This document shows, in pieces, positions 24,221 to 31,303 of a DNA stretch of 31,303 nucleotides (positions within the stretch are counted from its first letter, which is position 1; each line of letters opens with the position of its first letter). The translations under genes and the position numbers were made by a program. Source of the stretch: CAZVEV01 sp964625865. Its GTDB lineage: Bacteria > Planctomycetota > Phycisphaerae > SM23-33. Below the pieces are notes generated by a model. The model did no database searches and was not told where the DNA came from. It saw only the letters and a list, made by a program, of their open reading frames with translations. The stretch lies in the NCBI GenBank assembly GCA_964625865.1, contig CAZVEV010000039.1, positions 1-31,303 of the forward strand. Reading direction: 5' to 3'.

Positions 24221-25379
24221 AGAGGCCCGTGAGTTCATCCAGAAGCACAATCCCGACCGGGACGTCATCGTCATAAGCCATACCGACGGCGAGGGCGACG
24301 GCGTGGTGCCCCTGATCGACCTGACGCAGCAGAACTGGTGGAAGGCCGTTGCCGACGAGATCCACGCCCTCAAGCCCCACGTGGTGCACATCGAGCACGA
24401 GTACGGGCTCTACGACTACCGAGACGAGCGGGGCCAGGGCGACGGCAACGAGGGGTTCCTCGACCTGCTCGACGCGATCAGCGACGTGCCCACCATCGTC
24501 GAGCCCCACACCGTTCACGGGCGGCTGACTGATTTCGAGGCCGACTTCGTGTTCAAGATGTCCCGCCGGACCGACATCGTCCTCCTGAAGTGCCACTACC
24601 AGAAGTGGCGCCTCGACTGGAACTTCGCCGGTCGCGGCTGGCCCACGCCCAAGAACATCATGGTCGTGCCCCACGGCGCCCGACCGGACAAACGCTACTC
24701 CCTCCGCGAGGTGGTCGAACTCCGCAAGGAACTCAACCTCGACCAGGTCACCCACCTGTCGAACCACCTGGTGGGCCTGATCGGGTGGATCCAGTCCAAC
24801 AAACGCTGGGACATCCTGACGTCCATGTGGGAAGAGATCGCCGAAGAAGTCCGCCAGCGCACCGGACAGGACTGGGACCTGCTCGCCGCCGGCGCCATGC
24901 GAGACCCCAACCACAAGGATGACTACGAGAAGTACAAGAACGACGTGCAACTGCTCGAGCAGAAGGGCCTGGCCCACTACTACGAGTTCGTGCCGCGCGG
25001 CGACATTTACTACAAGATGATGGCCGTCTGCGACTTCATCGTCCTGCCGAGCACCGATGAGACGCAGTCGGGGACGCTGGCGAGGATCATCGCCCTGAAC
25101 AAACCCTACGTCACCACCGCGCCGATGGAGGGCCTGACCGCCCAGACGCTCGAATGCGGCGGCGGGCTGCTGTTCACCAACAGGGACATGCTCCGCCGCC
25201 ACGTGGTCGAACTGGCCTGCAACGAGGGCGCTCGCATGCGAATGGGCGAGAACCTCAAGCAGTATCTCGACCAGATCGTCTCCTGGGACGTGGTGGCCCA
25301 GCAGTACAACGAGGCGTACGAACTGGCCCGACACGCCACGAACACCGGAAAGGTCGCCCAGTTGCCCATGGAGTTCTGA
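24153..25379 (+). CDS. GT-B glycosyltransferase, partner of the GT-toroid protein
   Basis: A 408-residue GT-B glycosyltransferase. The N terminus, IVMVSSYPPRLCGIGTFCEEA, has the same PPRxCGIxTF loop as the upstream gene product. At the donor site TDETQSGTLARIIALNKPYV matches the NEAQITSGTL region of that protein, so the two are paralogs of one unusual GT group without the classical E-x7-E. VVPHGARPDKRYS and GLIGWIQSNKRWDIL mark the domain boundary and the nucleotide-binding domain. The ATG at 24153 has TAAGGAAGC directly upstream, a good ribosome site, so the 68-bp overlap with the preceding gene is real and coupling is likely. It is followed by a strong terminator. The pair probably makes a short glycan or storage oligosaccharide; the sugar cannot be read from sequence. 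Confidence 0.85.
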   Translation: MPAPIVMVSSYPPRLCGIGTFCEEAREFIQKHNPDRDVIVISHTDGEGDGVVPLIDLTQQNWWKAVADEIHALKPHVVHIEHEYGLYDYRDERGQGDGNEGFLDLLDAISDVPTIVEPHTVHGRLTDFEADFVFKMSRRTDIVLLKCHYQKWRLDWNFAGRGWPTPKNIMVVPHGARPDKRYSLREVVELRKELNLDQVTHLSNHLVGLIGWIQSNKRWDILTSMWEEIAEEVRQRTGQDWDLLAAGAMRDPNHKDDYEKYKNDVQLLEQKGLAHYYEFVPRGDIYYKMMAVCDFIVLPSTDETQSGTLARIIALNKPYVTTAPMEGLTAQTLECGGGLLFTNRDMLRRHVVELACNEGARMRMGENLKQYLDQIVSWDVVAQQYNEAYELARHATNTGKVAQLPMEF

Positions 25380-25417
25380 CCCCCGACGAGAAGAAAACCA
25401 CCCCGACGCACCGATTC

Positions 25418-25452
25418 ACCGGCGGGTCCCATGCGGGCCCGCCGGTTTTTTT
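25418..25452 (+). terminator. Intrinsic terminator of the GT-toroid/GT operon
   Basis: A 9-bp GC stem (25418-25426 with 25438-25446) is extended by a 3-bp stem after a single T bulge, has a 4-nt loop, and is followed by seven T (25446-25452). It starts 39 nt past the stop codon. Confidence 0.9.
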
Positions 25453-25475
25453 CGTCCACGCACCGGACGCCAGTG

Positions 25476-25548
25476 GTAGGGCGTGCAACTCGTTGCACGC
25501 GGGAGGAGTAGGATATCCGTTCCGCGTGCAACAAGTTGCACGCCCTAC
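25476..25548. repeat. 73-bp double-palindrome repeat
   Basis: Two 25-bp arms (25476-25500 and 25524-25548) are inverted copies of each other with one mismatch, around a 23-bp spacer. Each arm is itself a palindrome, GCGTGCAAC-N2-GTTGCACGC, next to an outer GTAGG. The element could fold as one long hairpin or two short ones. It lies between convergent transcripts, a usual place for REP/MITE-type elements. No transposase is present. Confidence 0.85.
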
Positions 25549-25562
25549 GGTTTGCCGCTCGC

Positions 25563-25581
25563 GCAAGCGGCGGCCGCTTGC
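25563..25581. repeat. Palindrome downstream of the class V aminotransferase gene
   Basis: GCAAGCGGC (25563-25571) and GCCGCTTGC (25573-25581) form a perfect inverted repeat with a single central base, about 20 nt past the stop of the minus-strand gene at 25603. No T run follows on that strand, so it is only a weak terminator candidate. Confidence 0.5.
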
Positions 25582-25602
25582 CGCTGCCCATGGGTCGAAA
25601 CG

Positions 25603-26781
25603 CTACTCGCCGGTGGTCTGTCCCGCAATCGTCGTCAGCGCCTCGGCGGCGAGATGAACGTGACCTTCCGTCGTGAACGGACCGAACGACAGGCGACACG
25701 TCCCCGCCGGGTGCGTCCCGATCGTCTCGTGAGCCAGCGGCGCACAGTGAACGCCCGGCCGCGAGCAGATGCCGTACTCGCCCTCCAGCATCGCGGCCAG
25801 TTCGCTCGGGGCCAGGCCCGCGACGGACACGCTGAAGACCCCCGCGCGATACGCCACGTCCGCCGGCCCGTAGACCGTCAGGCCGTCCACGTCGGCCGTC
25901 CGCGACATGAATGCCGTGCACAGGGCCTCGTCATGCTCGCGAATACGGCTCACCCCGCGATCGAGCACCCAGGCGGCCCCTTCGCTCAGCCCCGCCAGGC
26001 CGATCGCGTTGTGCGAGCCGATCTCGTACTTGTCGGGCATCGTCTGCGGCTGGACCGCCTGCTCGCTTATCGTCCCCGTGCCCCCCTCCTTCATCGTCGC
26101 CAACTCGTCCTCCAGGCCCGGGCGGATGTACAGCACGCCCGTGCCCAACGGGCCCAGAAGCCCCTTGTGACCGGGAAAGGCCACCAGGTCCGCACCGATC
26201 GCCTGGACGTCGATCTCCACGTGCCCTACCGACTGGGCCGCGTCAATCACGCACGGGATACCCACGTCTCGCGCGATCGCGGCGACTTCCTCGATCGGCT
26301 GGATCGTTCCGGTAACGTTCGACACGTGCACGCAGGCGATCAGCCGCGTCTCGTCCCGGATCGCGCGACGGATATCGCCCGGGTCAACCAGGCCCGTCTG
26401 CGAGTCGCACGGGACAAACTCAGGCCACAACCCTATCTGATCGTGAAGCGCGTTGAGCGGCCGCAGCACCGAGTTGTGCTCCATCGCCGTCGCCACCGCG
26501 TGCGTGCCCCGCGGGGCCGTATTCAGCAGGCCACGAATCGCTATGGCCAGGGCCTCCGAGCAGTTCAGCGCAAAGACGATGCGCTCGGGGCCCTCGGCGT
26601 TGATCAGTTGGGCGATGCGCTGGCGACAGGTGGCGATGATCTGCTCGCAGGCCCTGGCCTCGGCGTAGGCGCCGCGCCCGGCCGAGGCGCCGCAGCGGGA
26701 GGCAAAGTCCACCATCGCTGCCGTCACTGCCTCAGGCTTGGGAAAGCTCGTCGCCGAATTGTCCAGGTAGATCCGCTCCAT
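25603..26781 (-). CDS. Cysteine desulfurase-like class V aminotransferase
   Basis: A 392-residue PLP enzyme of the NifS/SufS-like group. It opens with IYLDNSATSFPKPEAV, the usual start. AMEHNSVLRPL (about 98-108) has the cofactor His, VIDAAQSVGH (about 176-185) the Asp, and FPGHKGLLGPLGTG the PLP lysine. Near the C terminus RPGVHCAPLAHETIG has a Cys in the mobile loop, as in cysteine desulfurases of the EF2568-like subgroup, which are often not linked to Fe-S genes. Such enzymes remove sulfur from cysteine, or selenium from selenocysteine, giving alanine. The physiological role here is open. It starts 13 nt after the stop of the class III aminotransferase, so the two form an operon. Confidence 0.88.
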   Translation of the reverse strand: MERIYLDNSATSFPKPEAVTAAMVDFASRCGASAGRGAYAEARACEQIIATCRQRIAQLINAEGPERIVFALNCSEALAIAIRGLLNTAPRGTHAVATAMEHNSVLRPLNALHDQIGLWPEFVPCDSQTGLVDPGDIRRAIRDETRLIACVHVSNVTGTIQPIEEVAAIARDVGIPCVIDAAQSVGHVEIDVQAIGADLVAFPGHKGLLGPLGTGVLYIRPGLEDELATMKEGGTGTISEQAVQPQTMPDKYEIGSHNAIGLAGLSEGAAWVLDRGVSRIREHDEALCTAFMSRTADVDGLTVYGPADVAYRAGVFSVSVAGLAPSELAAMLEGEYGICSRPGVHCAPLAHETIGTHPAGTCRLSFGPFTTEGHVHLAAEALTTIAGQTTGE

Positions 26782-26794
26782 CGTCGCCCGATCG

Positions 26795-27973
26795 CTACGC
26801 CTTCAACACGTCGATGAGGATCTCCAGCCCGCGGGCCAGATCGTCCTGGGGAACCGTCAGGGCGGGGGCCAGTCGCAGCACGTTGCCCTTGGCCAGGCAG
26901 ACAATAAGCCCGCGATCCATGCACGCGAACATGACGTCCTTGGCCGGCCTCGCCTCGTCAAGGGCCATGCCGATCAACAGCCCCTTGCCGCGCACGTCCT
27001 TGACGCACGGGATCGACGCGTCGGTCACCGTCCGGGCGACCTGCTCGCCGAGGGCTGTCGCACGATCGACCAGGCCTTCGTCTTCGATCAGCTTCATCGC
27101 CGCGGCCCCCGCGGCGGCACAGATCGGGTTGCCCCCCATCGTGCATCCGTGTGTTCCGGGGCCCAGCACGTCGGCCCATTTCGGCGCCGCGACGCAGACG
27201 CCCACGGGCAGGCCCCCGCCGACGGCCTTGGCGAGCGTCAGGACGTCCGGCTCGATCCCGTAGTGCTGGTACGCGAACCACTTGCCCGTTCTGGCCGGCC
27301 CGGTCCACACCTCGTCGCAGATCAGCAGGATGCCGTTGGCGTCGCACAGCGCCCGCAGGCCCTGCATGAACTCGACGGAAGGCACGTTGACACCGCCCTC
27401 GGCCTGGATCGGCTCGACGAAGATTCCCGCCGTCTCGTCGTCGACGGCGGCGGTGATCGCCTCGAGATCGCCGTACGGCACGCCGGTGACCGTGCCGGGC
27501 ACGATCGGCTCGAAACCGTCCTGGATGGTCGGCGTGAGGCTGAGGCCCCCCATCGTCCGCCCGTGGAAGCAGCCGGCGAAGCTGACGATCTTGAACCGCC
27601 CGGGCCCCGCGGCCAGCCGGGCCAGCTTGAACGCCGTCTCGTCGGCCTCGGCGCCACTGTGGCAGAAGAAGACCTTCCCGCCGAACGCGTTGTCGGTGAT
27701 CCGCCTCGCGAGGTCCACCTGGGGCTCGTTGGTGAAGAAGTTGCCGTGGCTCATCAGCGTGCGGGCCTGTTCGGTAACCGCTTCGACGATCTTGGGATGG
27801 CAGTGACCGGCGACCCCGCCGGCGCCGAAACCGGGGAACAAGTCCAGATACTCCTTGCCGTCAGCGTCCCAGAGGCGGCTGCCTTCCCCGCGAACCACGC
27901 CCAGGATGTGCCTGCCGTAGTTCGGTATGATCCGCTCTTCGGTCGCCTCGATCAGTTCCGCTTGTCTCACCAT
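26795..27973 (-). CDS. Class III aminotransferase, acetylornithine aminotransferase-like
   Basis: A 392-residue PLP enzyme of aminotransferase class III. GHCHPKIVEA (about 56-65), FCHSGAEADETAFKLAR (about 102-118), the cofactor Asp in ICDEVWTGPARTG, and the PLP lysine in LTLAKAVGGGLPVG are all present. Overall it resembles ArgD (acetylornithine or succinylornithine transaminase), which uses glutamate as amino donor in arginine synthesis. The usual DEVQTG reads DEVWTG, placing Trp where Gln contacts the cofactor, so the exact substrate is uncertain. Start: ATG at 27973 with GGGAGA 8 nt upstream; an ATG at 27989-27991 is also in frame. It is the first gene of a two-gene operon with the class V enzyme and has a clear promoter with a palindrome. 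Confidence 0.85.
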   Translation of the reverse strand: MVRQAELIEATEERIIPNYGRHILGVVRGEGSRLWDADGKEYLDLFPGFGAGGVAGHCHPKIVEAVTEQARTLMSHGNFFTNEPQVDLARRITDNAFGGKVFFCHSGAEADETAFKLARLAAGPGRFKIVSFAGCFHGRTMGGLSLTPTIQDGFEPIVPGTVTGVPYGDLEAITAAVDDETAGIFVEPIQAEGGVNVPSVEFMQGLRALCDANGILLICDEVWTGPARTGKWFAYQHYGIEPDVLTLAKAVGGGLPVGVCVAAPKWADVLGPGTHGCTMGGNPICAAAGAAAMKLIEDEGLVDRATALGEQVARTVTDASIPCVKDVRGKGLLIGMALDEARPAKDVMFACMDRGLIVCLAKGNVLRLAPALTVPQDDLARGLEILIDVLKA

Positions 27974-28027
27974 CGGTCTGTTCTCCCGCATCGGTCGCCC
28001 GCGCCAATCCGCGGGCCTCGCGCAAGG

Positions 28028-28061
28028 GCGTACTTGTACGCCAACACCCCCGCCGAGTCAA
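28028..28061 (-). promoter_or_regulatory. Promoter of the class III aminotransferase operon with palindromic operator
   Basis: On the minus strand TTGACT (28056-28061) and TACAAG (28033-28038) are exactly 17 nt apart. A perfect 14-bp palindrome, GCGTAC-TT-GTACGC (28028-28041), covers the -10 box, so a bound dimer would block initiation. The leader to 27973 is about 50 nt. Confidence 0.6.
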
Positions 28062-28309
28062 TACGCTTTGACGCGACGTCCCCACAGTCAATCCACGTTT
28101 CGCGGTCCGAACTTCGATTGCGATCAAGACAGGTAATTCGCAATCAAACACCGTGTCTTTCTCTGAGAATTCTCTTGCACTTGGCGTACGTTGCTGTTAG
28201 CGTATTAATGTAGTTTGGACGTATGAGCCGTAGGAGAGGTGTCCCTTCGGACCCGCCCGCCGGAAGGCAGGTACGCTTTTCGTCACGGGCGACGGTACAT
28301 ATATGCACA

Positions 28310-28328
28310 GAACACCGGGTCGGTGTTC
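28310..28328 (+). promoter_or_regulatory. Hairpin directly before the ribosome site of the LamG PEP-CTERM gene
   Basis: GAACACC (28310-28316) pairs perfectly with GGTGTTC (28322-28328) around GGGTC. The GGGAGAAG ribosome site begins at the next base. The hairpin may protect or tune translation. Confidence 0.45.
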
Positions 28329-28342
28329 GGGAGAAGATGACG

Positions 28343-31303
28343 ATGAAGACCATGGCACGACCGATGACGATTGCCCTGTTGACCACGGCGGTCCTGCTGG
28401 CCGCCACGTCCGGCGCCAGGGCCGCGGCAATTGCGCCCAAGTACGACTTCGACGCCGGGTCGGACGGGGACATGACCTGGGACTCGCTGGGCAGCCCCTC
28501 CCCCGCCAATTCCTGGGCGCTGGCCAACATCACGTACAACGCCGATCCCGGCTCGCAGCACGTGGGCATTACCGGAGCGTATACGTACGACGGCAGCACC
28601 TCGGACGCCGAGGCCAGCGCCTACGGCACGGGCGGCGTACTCAACACGTCCGAAAACGCGTCGTTCGAGGTCTGGTTCAAGCCGAACCGCACCACGCTGG
28701 CCGACGCGGGCAAGGAACACCTGTTTGAGACCGGCGGGGCCAAGGGTGTGGGGTTGGCGCTGGAGGATGAAACCGACGGCATGACCGTGGCGTTCCAGAC
28801 GATGTATGACAACCCGACCGGGCGAGCGGCGATCAAGCTGACCGACGACCGTCTGCTGGGCGATTTCATCCAGGCTGTCGGCGTTGCTGATTACGCCAAC
28901 GGTCAGGTCCGCTTGTACGTCAACGGCGTCCTGATGGACACCGACACCAGCGGCACGGCCCAGTGGCTGGGCGGGGGCGACAAGGCCGGGCTGGGCAGCC
29001 GGGGCCAGAGCAACAGCGGCGGCTACGGCAGCGGCGTCCAGGGCTTCAGCCCCTTCAACGGCGACATTGGCCGGGCACGGTTCTACGACAACACCGCCAT
29101 GACGCACGAGAACGTCGTCCAGGGCTACAACGTCATCGCGGGGCTGAGGGGCGTAGACCATACGGCCGCCAGCAATGCCGGGACGGCCGTCTTCCGACGA
29201 ATGCAGTCCGGAGACGACCTCGACAGCAACAGCGGACTGGAGTCCGACACCAGCATGGTGCTGTTCATCGAGAAGGCCTCGCACCGCATGTCGACCGACT
29301 TCGCGGTCGAGCATGACGGGTCCGACGGACTGGTTGACGCCCCCGGCGACCTGGTCGGCGGTACGATTCCGGCCGGGTGGAAGGTTCGCAGCTATTACCT
29401 GCATCACGACCAGACCGCCACCAGCGGCGACAACGACCAGTCGATGACGGTAACGTTCGAGAACAGGATCGTGGGCGTGATCGCCGACGACGCAGCGAAT
29501 CTCGACGCCGGCGACGCCGAGTTCGCTGTCCCGGGCGTGGATTACGACAGCGGTAGCGGCCGGTACTACAGCCTGGGTGGGGCCGACAATTTCCAGATCG
29601 CCGACAGCGGCACGAAGTTGACCGTCAACACCCGCGTCGGCGACGACGAGACGGATGCCCTGCGCGTCCAGACGCTGGCGCCGCAGTACGTCACGGCGCC
29701 GCCCGAGAGTCCCAAGTGGAACTGGGACGCCGCCGCCCCGGGCGACGACTTCACCCAGTGGGACAGCACCGTTAACAGCCCCAAGAACCTGACGATCCCG
29801 GCCGTCGGTGCGGCGGCGCGCCCGACGCTTTCGTCGGAAGACCCGAGCACCATTCGCGGCATCCGAGATGCATTCGCCTTCGACGGCTCCGACGACACGA
29901 TCACCACGGCGGACCAGTTCCTGAACGACGATGAAGGTTCGCTCAGTTCCAATGACGCCAGCTTCGAGGTCTGGTTCAAGCCCAACGACCTCGGCGGGAC
30001 CAACAAGGGCATCCTGTTCGAAACCGGCGGGGCCGGCACCGGCTCTTCGCTGTTGATCGACCAGGAGAACAAGCAACTGATCTTCACGATCAAGAACGGC
30101 GGCTCTTCACCGTTTACAACCACCCGCACCAAGTTGACGTACGACTTGCCCGAAGACGCCGGCGTCGACATGGTCAACACCAGCAATTTCATCCAGCTTG
30201 TCGGTGTCTACGACAAGGACGCATCGGGCGACACGGACGAACTGAAGCTTTACTTGAACGGTAACGTGCTCGTGGCGTCCGGTAGCAACACGGATATCGA
30301 AGACTGGGACGGCGGCAACTCCACCGGCATCGGCAGCCACAACGGCGTGGCCATCGGCGGCGACACCGCCAACAGCGGAAGCTCTTCAGAATTCGAACAA
30401 GCCGGCTACGGCACGTTCGACGGCGAAATCGCCATCTTCCGCCTCTACGACAAGGCCCTGACCGCCACCCAGATCCAGAACACCCACGACACCGCCTACG
30501 GCGTGAAGACCGGCCAGCGGATCAACCTCGACGCCAACACCGACTATGACGGCGACGGGGCTTGGGAGGACACCATCACCAGCCCTGACGCTCGTAGCGG
30601 GGCGCTGTACGGCGACGTGGCCCGCATCGGCGGACCCCAGGACGGCGGAAGCGACGTGTCCCTGCCTACGGCCCACATCAACTACGCCTACCAGTTCGAC
30701 GGCGACGGCGATGTGGTGGACCTGGGCGACCTGAACGGCCTGAAGACCAACAACGTGGAGATCAGCAAACTCGACACCACGGTCGAAATGTGGTTCAAGG
30801 CCGACGGGTTGAGCAACGGTCCGCAGGTCCTCTGGGAGACCGGCGGCGGGACCGGCGCATCGCTGACCCTTCTGGACAACGTACTTCAATGGCGCGTCAG
30901 GGGCGGCAACGACAACAAGCTGGCCTCGGTGACCTACGATATCACGGACATTTCCGGTGACTTCATTCAGGTCGTCGGGACGATCACCACGTCCGGAAAG
31001 ACAATCGAACTGTTCATCAACGGCGAGTCGATAGGCATTGGGACAACCACCGACAACATAGGCGACTGGGACGGCGGAGACGATTCGTGCATCGGCGGCA
31101 ACGGGTCGGCCGTCAACACCGAGAATGATAACCTCGGCGGCTTCGGAAACGGCTTCAATTTCGACGGCGGCTACGGCAGCTTCGACGGCGAGATCGCCAT
31201 CTTCCGCATCTACGACGACACGATTCTCACCGCCGACGAGGTGATGGGTAACTACACCGCCATCGTCCCGGAGCCCGGCACAGTGGGCCTGCTGGGTCTG
31301 GGC
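28343..31303 (+). CDS. Large secreted protein with three LamG-like repeats and PEP-CTERM signal (3' end cut by window)
   Basis: The frame is open from here to the window edge (987 codons). A signal peptide (residues 1 to about 28: MKTMARPMTIALL ... GARAAA) is followed by three concanavalin A-like LamG-type units. Each has a W-F-K strand (ASFEVWFKPN at about 107 and 540, TTVEMWFKAD at about 812) and a closing strand (FNGDIGRARFYD at about 238, FDGEIAIFRLYD at about 691, FDGEIAIFRIYD at about 947). A separate beta domain lies between units one and two (about 275-460). The PEP motif begins at residue 976 (31268) and is followed by a Gly/Leu-rich stretch. The basic tail lies outside the window, so this is an exosortase substrate cut at its last residues. 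Such proteins bind glycans or act as surface adhesins. ATG at 28343 lies 9 nt from GGGAG; an ATG at 28337 is too close to it. Confidence 0.88.
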   Translation, partial: MKTMARPMTIALLTTAVLLAATSGARAAAIAPKYDFDAGSDGDMTWDSLGSPSPANSWALANITYNADPGSQHVGITGAYTYDGSTSDAEASAYGTGGVLNTSENASFEVWFKPNRTTLADAGKEHLFETGGAKGVGLALEDETDGMTVAFQTMYDNPTGRAAIKLTDDRLLGDFIQAVGVADYANGQVRLYVNGVLMDTDTSGTAQWLGGGDKAGLGSRGQSNSGGYGSGVQGFSPFNGDIGRARFYDNTAMTHENVVQGYNVIAGLRGVDHTAASNAGTAVFRRMQSGDDLDSNSGLESDTSMVLFIEKASHRMSTDFAVEHDGSDGLVDAPGDLVGGTIPAGWKVRSYYLHHDQTATSGDNDQSMTVTFENRIVGVIADDAANLDAGDAEFAVPGVDYDSGSGRYYSLGGADNFQIADSGTKLTVNTRVGDDETDALRVQTLAPQYVTAPPESPKWNWDAAAPGDDFTQWDSTVNSPKNLTIPAVGAAARPTLSSEDPSTIRGIRDAFAFDGSDDTITTADQFLNDDEGSLSSNDASFEVWFKPNDLGGTNKGILFETGGAGTGSSLLIDQENKQLIFTIKNGGSSPFTTTRTKLTYDLPEDAGVDMVNTSNFIQLVGVYDKDASGDTDELKLYLNGNVLVASGSNTDIEDWDGGNSTGIGSHNGVAIGGDTANSGSSSEFEQAGYGTFDGEIAIFRLYDKALTATQIQNTHDTAYGVKTGQRINLDANTDYDGDGAWEDTITSPDARSGALYGDVARIGGPQDGGSDVSLPTAHINYAYQFDGDGDVVDLGDLNGLKTNNVEISKLDTTVEMWFKADGLSNGPQVLWETGGGTGASLTLLDNVLQWRVRGGNDNKLASVTYDITDISGDFIQVVGTITTSGKTIELFINGESIGIGTTTDNIGDWDGGDDSCIGGNGSAVNTENDNLGGFGNGFNFDGGYGSFDGEIAIFRIYDDTILTADEVMGNYTAIVPEPGTVGLLGLG

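Larger units (their letters stand above)
27974..28342. other. Divergent intergenic region
   Basis: 369 bp between the class III aminotransferase gene (-) and the LamG PEP-CTERM gene (+). Besides the aminotransferase promoter it has an inverted repeat (GATTGCGA 28116-28123 with TCGCAATC 28138-28145) and a GAGAATTCTC palindrome (28165-28174). A weak plus-strand promoter candidate is TTGGCG 28181-28186, 16 nt, TATTAA 28203-28208. A hairpin lies next to the ribosome site (28310-28328). No gene is visible. Confidence 0.5.

Noticed and set aside
24129..25334. 401-codon open frame antisense to the second GT gene
   Set aside because: Shadow frame; the plus strand has a good ribosome site, GT motifs and a terminator.
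28170..28215. Possible sigma54 promoter (GG ... GC) before the LamG PEP-CTERM gene
   Set aside because: The GG and GC pairs are 8 nt apart rather than the required 10, so it does not fit.
28283..30076. 597-codon open frame antisense to the LamG protein gene
   Set aside because: Repetitive Val/Gly/Ala/Arg composition and no motif; the plus-strand frame has a signal peptide, domain repeats and a PEP motif.

Overview
The window is high-GC DNA dominated by a cell-surface polysaccharide locus. Two secreted proteins flank it, and each ends in (or runs into) a PEP-CTERM sorting signal. PEP-CTERM anchors, LamG-repeat proteins, a sulfotransferase inside an exopolysaccharide cluster and high GC fit Planctomycetota, probably the Phycisphaerae. 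That assignment is an inference from gene content; no rRNA or marker gene is present.

Layout. 3-230 is the 3' end of an unidentified gene. 288-1124 (-) is a PEP-CTERM protein with a strong sigma70-type promoter about 190 nt upstream of its start. From 1675 to 21317 lies a polysaccharide cluster, almost all on the minus strand. In transcription order it contains: a WecA/TagO-type polyprenyl-phosphate sugar transferase with an unusual C-terminal extension (19701-21317), a membrane-anchored dual-specificity-type phosphatase (18578-19633), an asparagine synthase-like amidotransferase (14668-16551), a Wzx-like flippase (13256-14671), a sulfotransferase (12252-13169), a methyltransferase (10713-11828), a Wzy-like polymerase (9011-10459), three GT4 glycosyltransferases, an NAD-dependent epimerase/reductase, a CapD-type nucleotide-sugar 4,6-dehydratase and a PglC/WbaP-type phosphoglycosyl transferase (1675-2337). 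One GT-C membrane glycosyltransferase (16923-18563) runs the other way inside the cluster. This is a nearly complete Wzx/Wzy-type pathway: sugar activation, initiation on a lipid carrier, chain extension, amide, methyl and sulfate decoration, flipping and polymerisation.

21773-25379 (+) is a second glycan module of two overlapping genes. The first is a large GT-B glycosyltransferase fused to a glycosidase-like alpha/alpha toroid; the second is a paralogous GT-B enzyme. The module has its own good promoter and a strong terminator. Convergent to it, 25603-27973 (-) encodes two PLP enzymes: a class III aminotransferase (acetylornithine-aminotransferase-like) and a cysteine-desulfurase-like class V enzyme. 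A 73-bp palindromic repeat lies between the convergent transcripts. The window ends inside a long plus-strand protein with three LamG-like repeats (from 28343) whose PEP-CTERM signal is cut off by the window edge.

The points most worth a second look are: an Asn in place of the catalytic Asp of the PglC-type transferase, with a second, WecA-type initiating enzyme in the same cluster; a phosphatase predicted to face outside the cytoplasm; the GT-toroid/GT pair; and several promoters overlapped or flanked by palindromes or helically phased repeats. I see no CRISPR, tRNA, rRNA, insertion sequence or phage gene.
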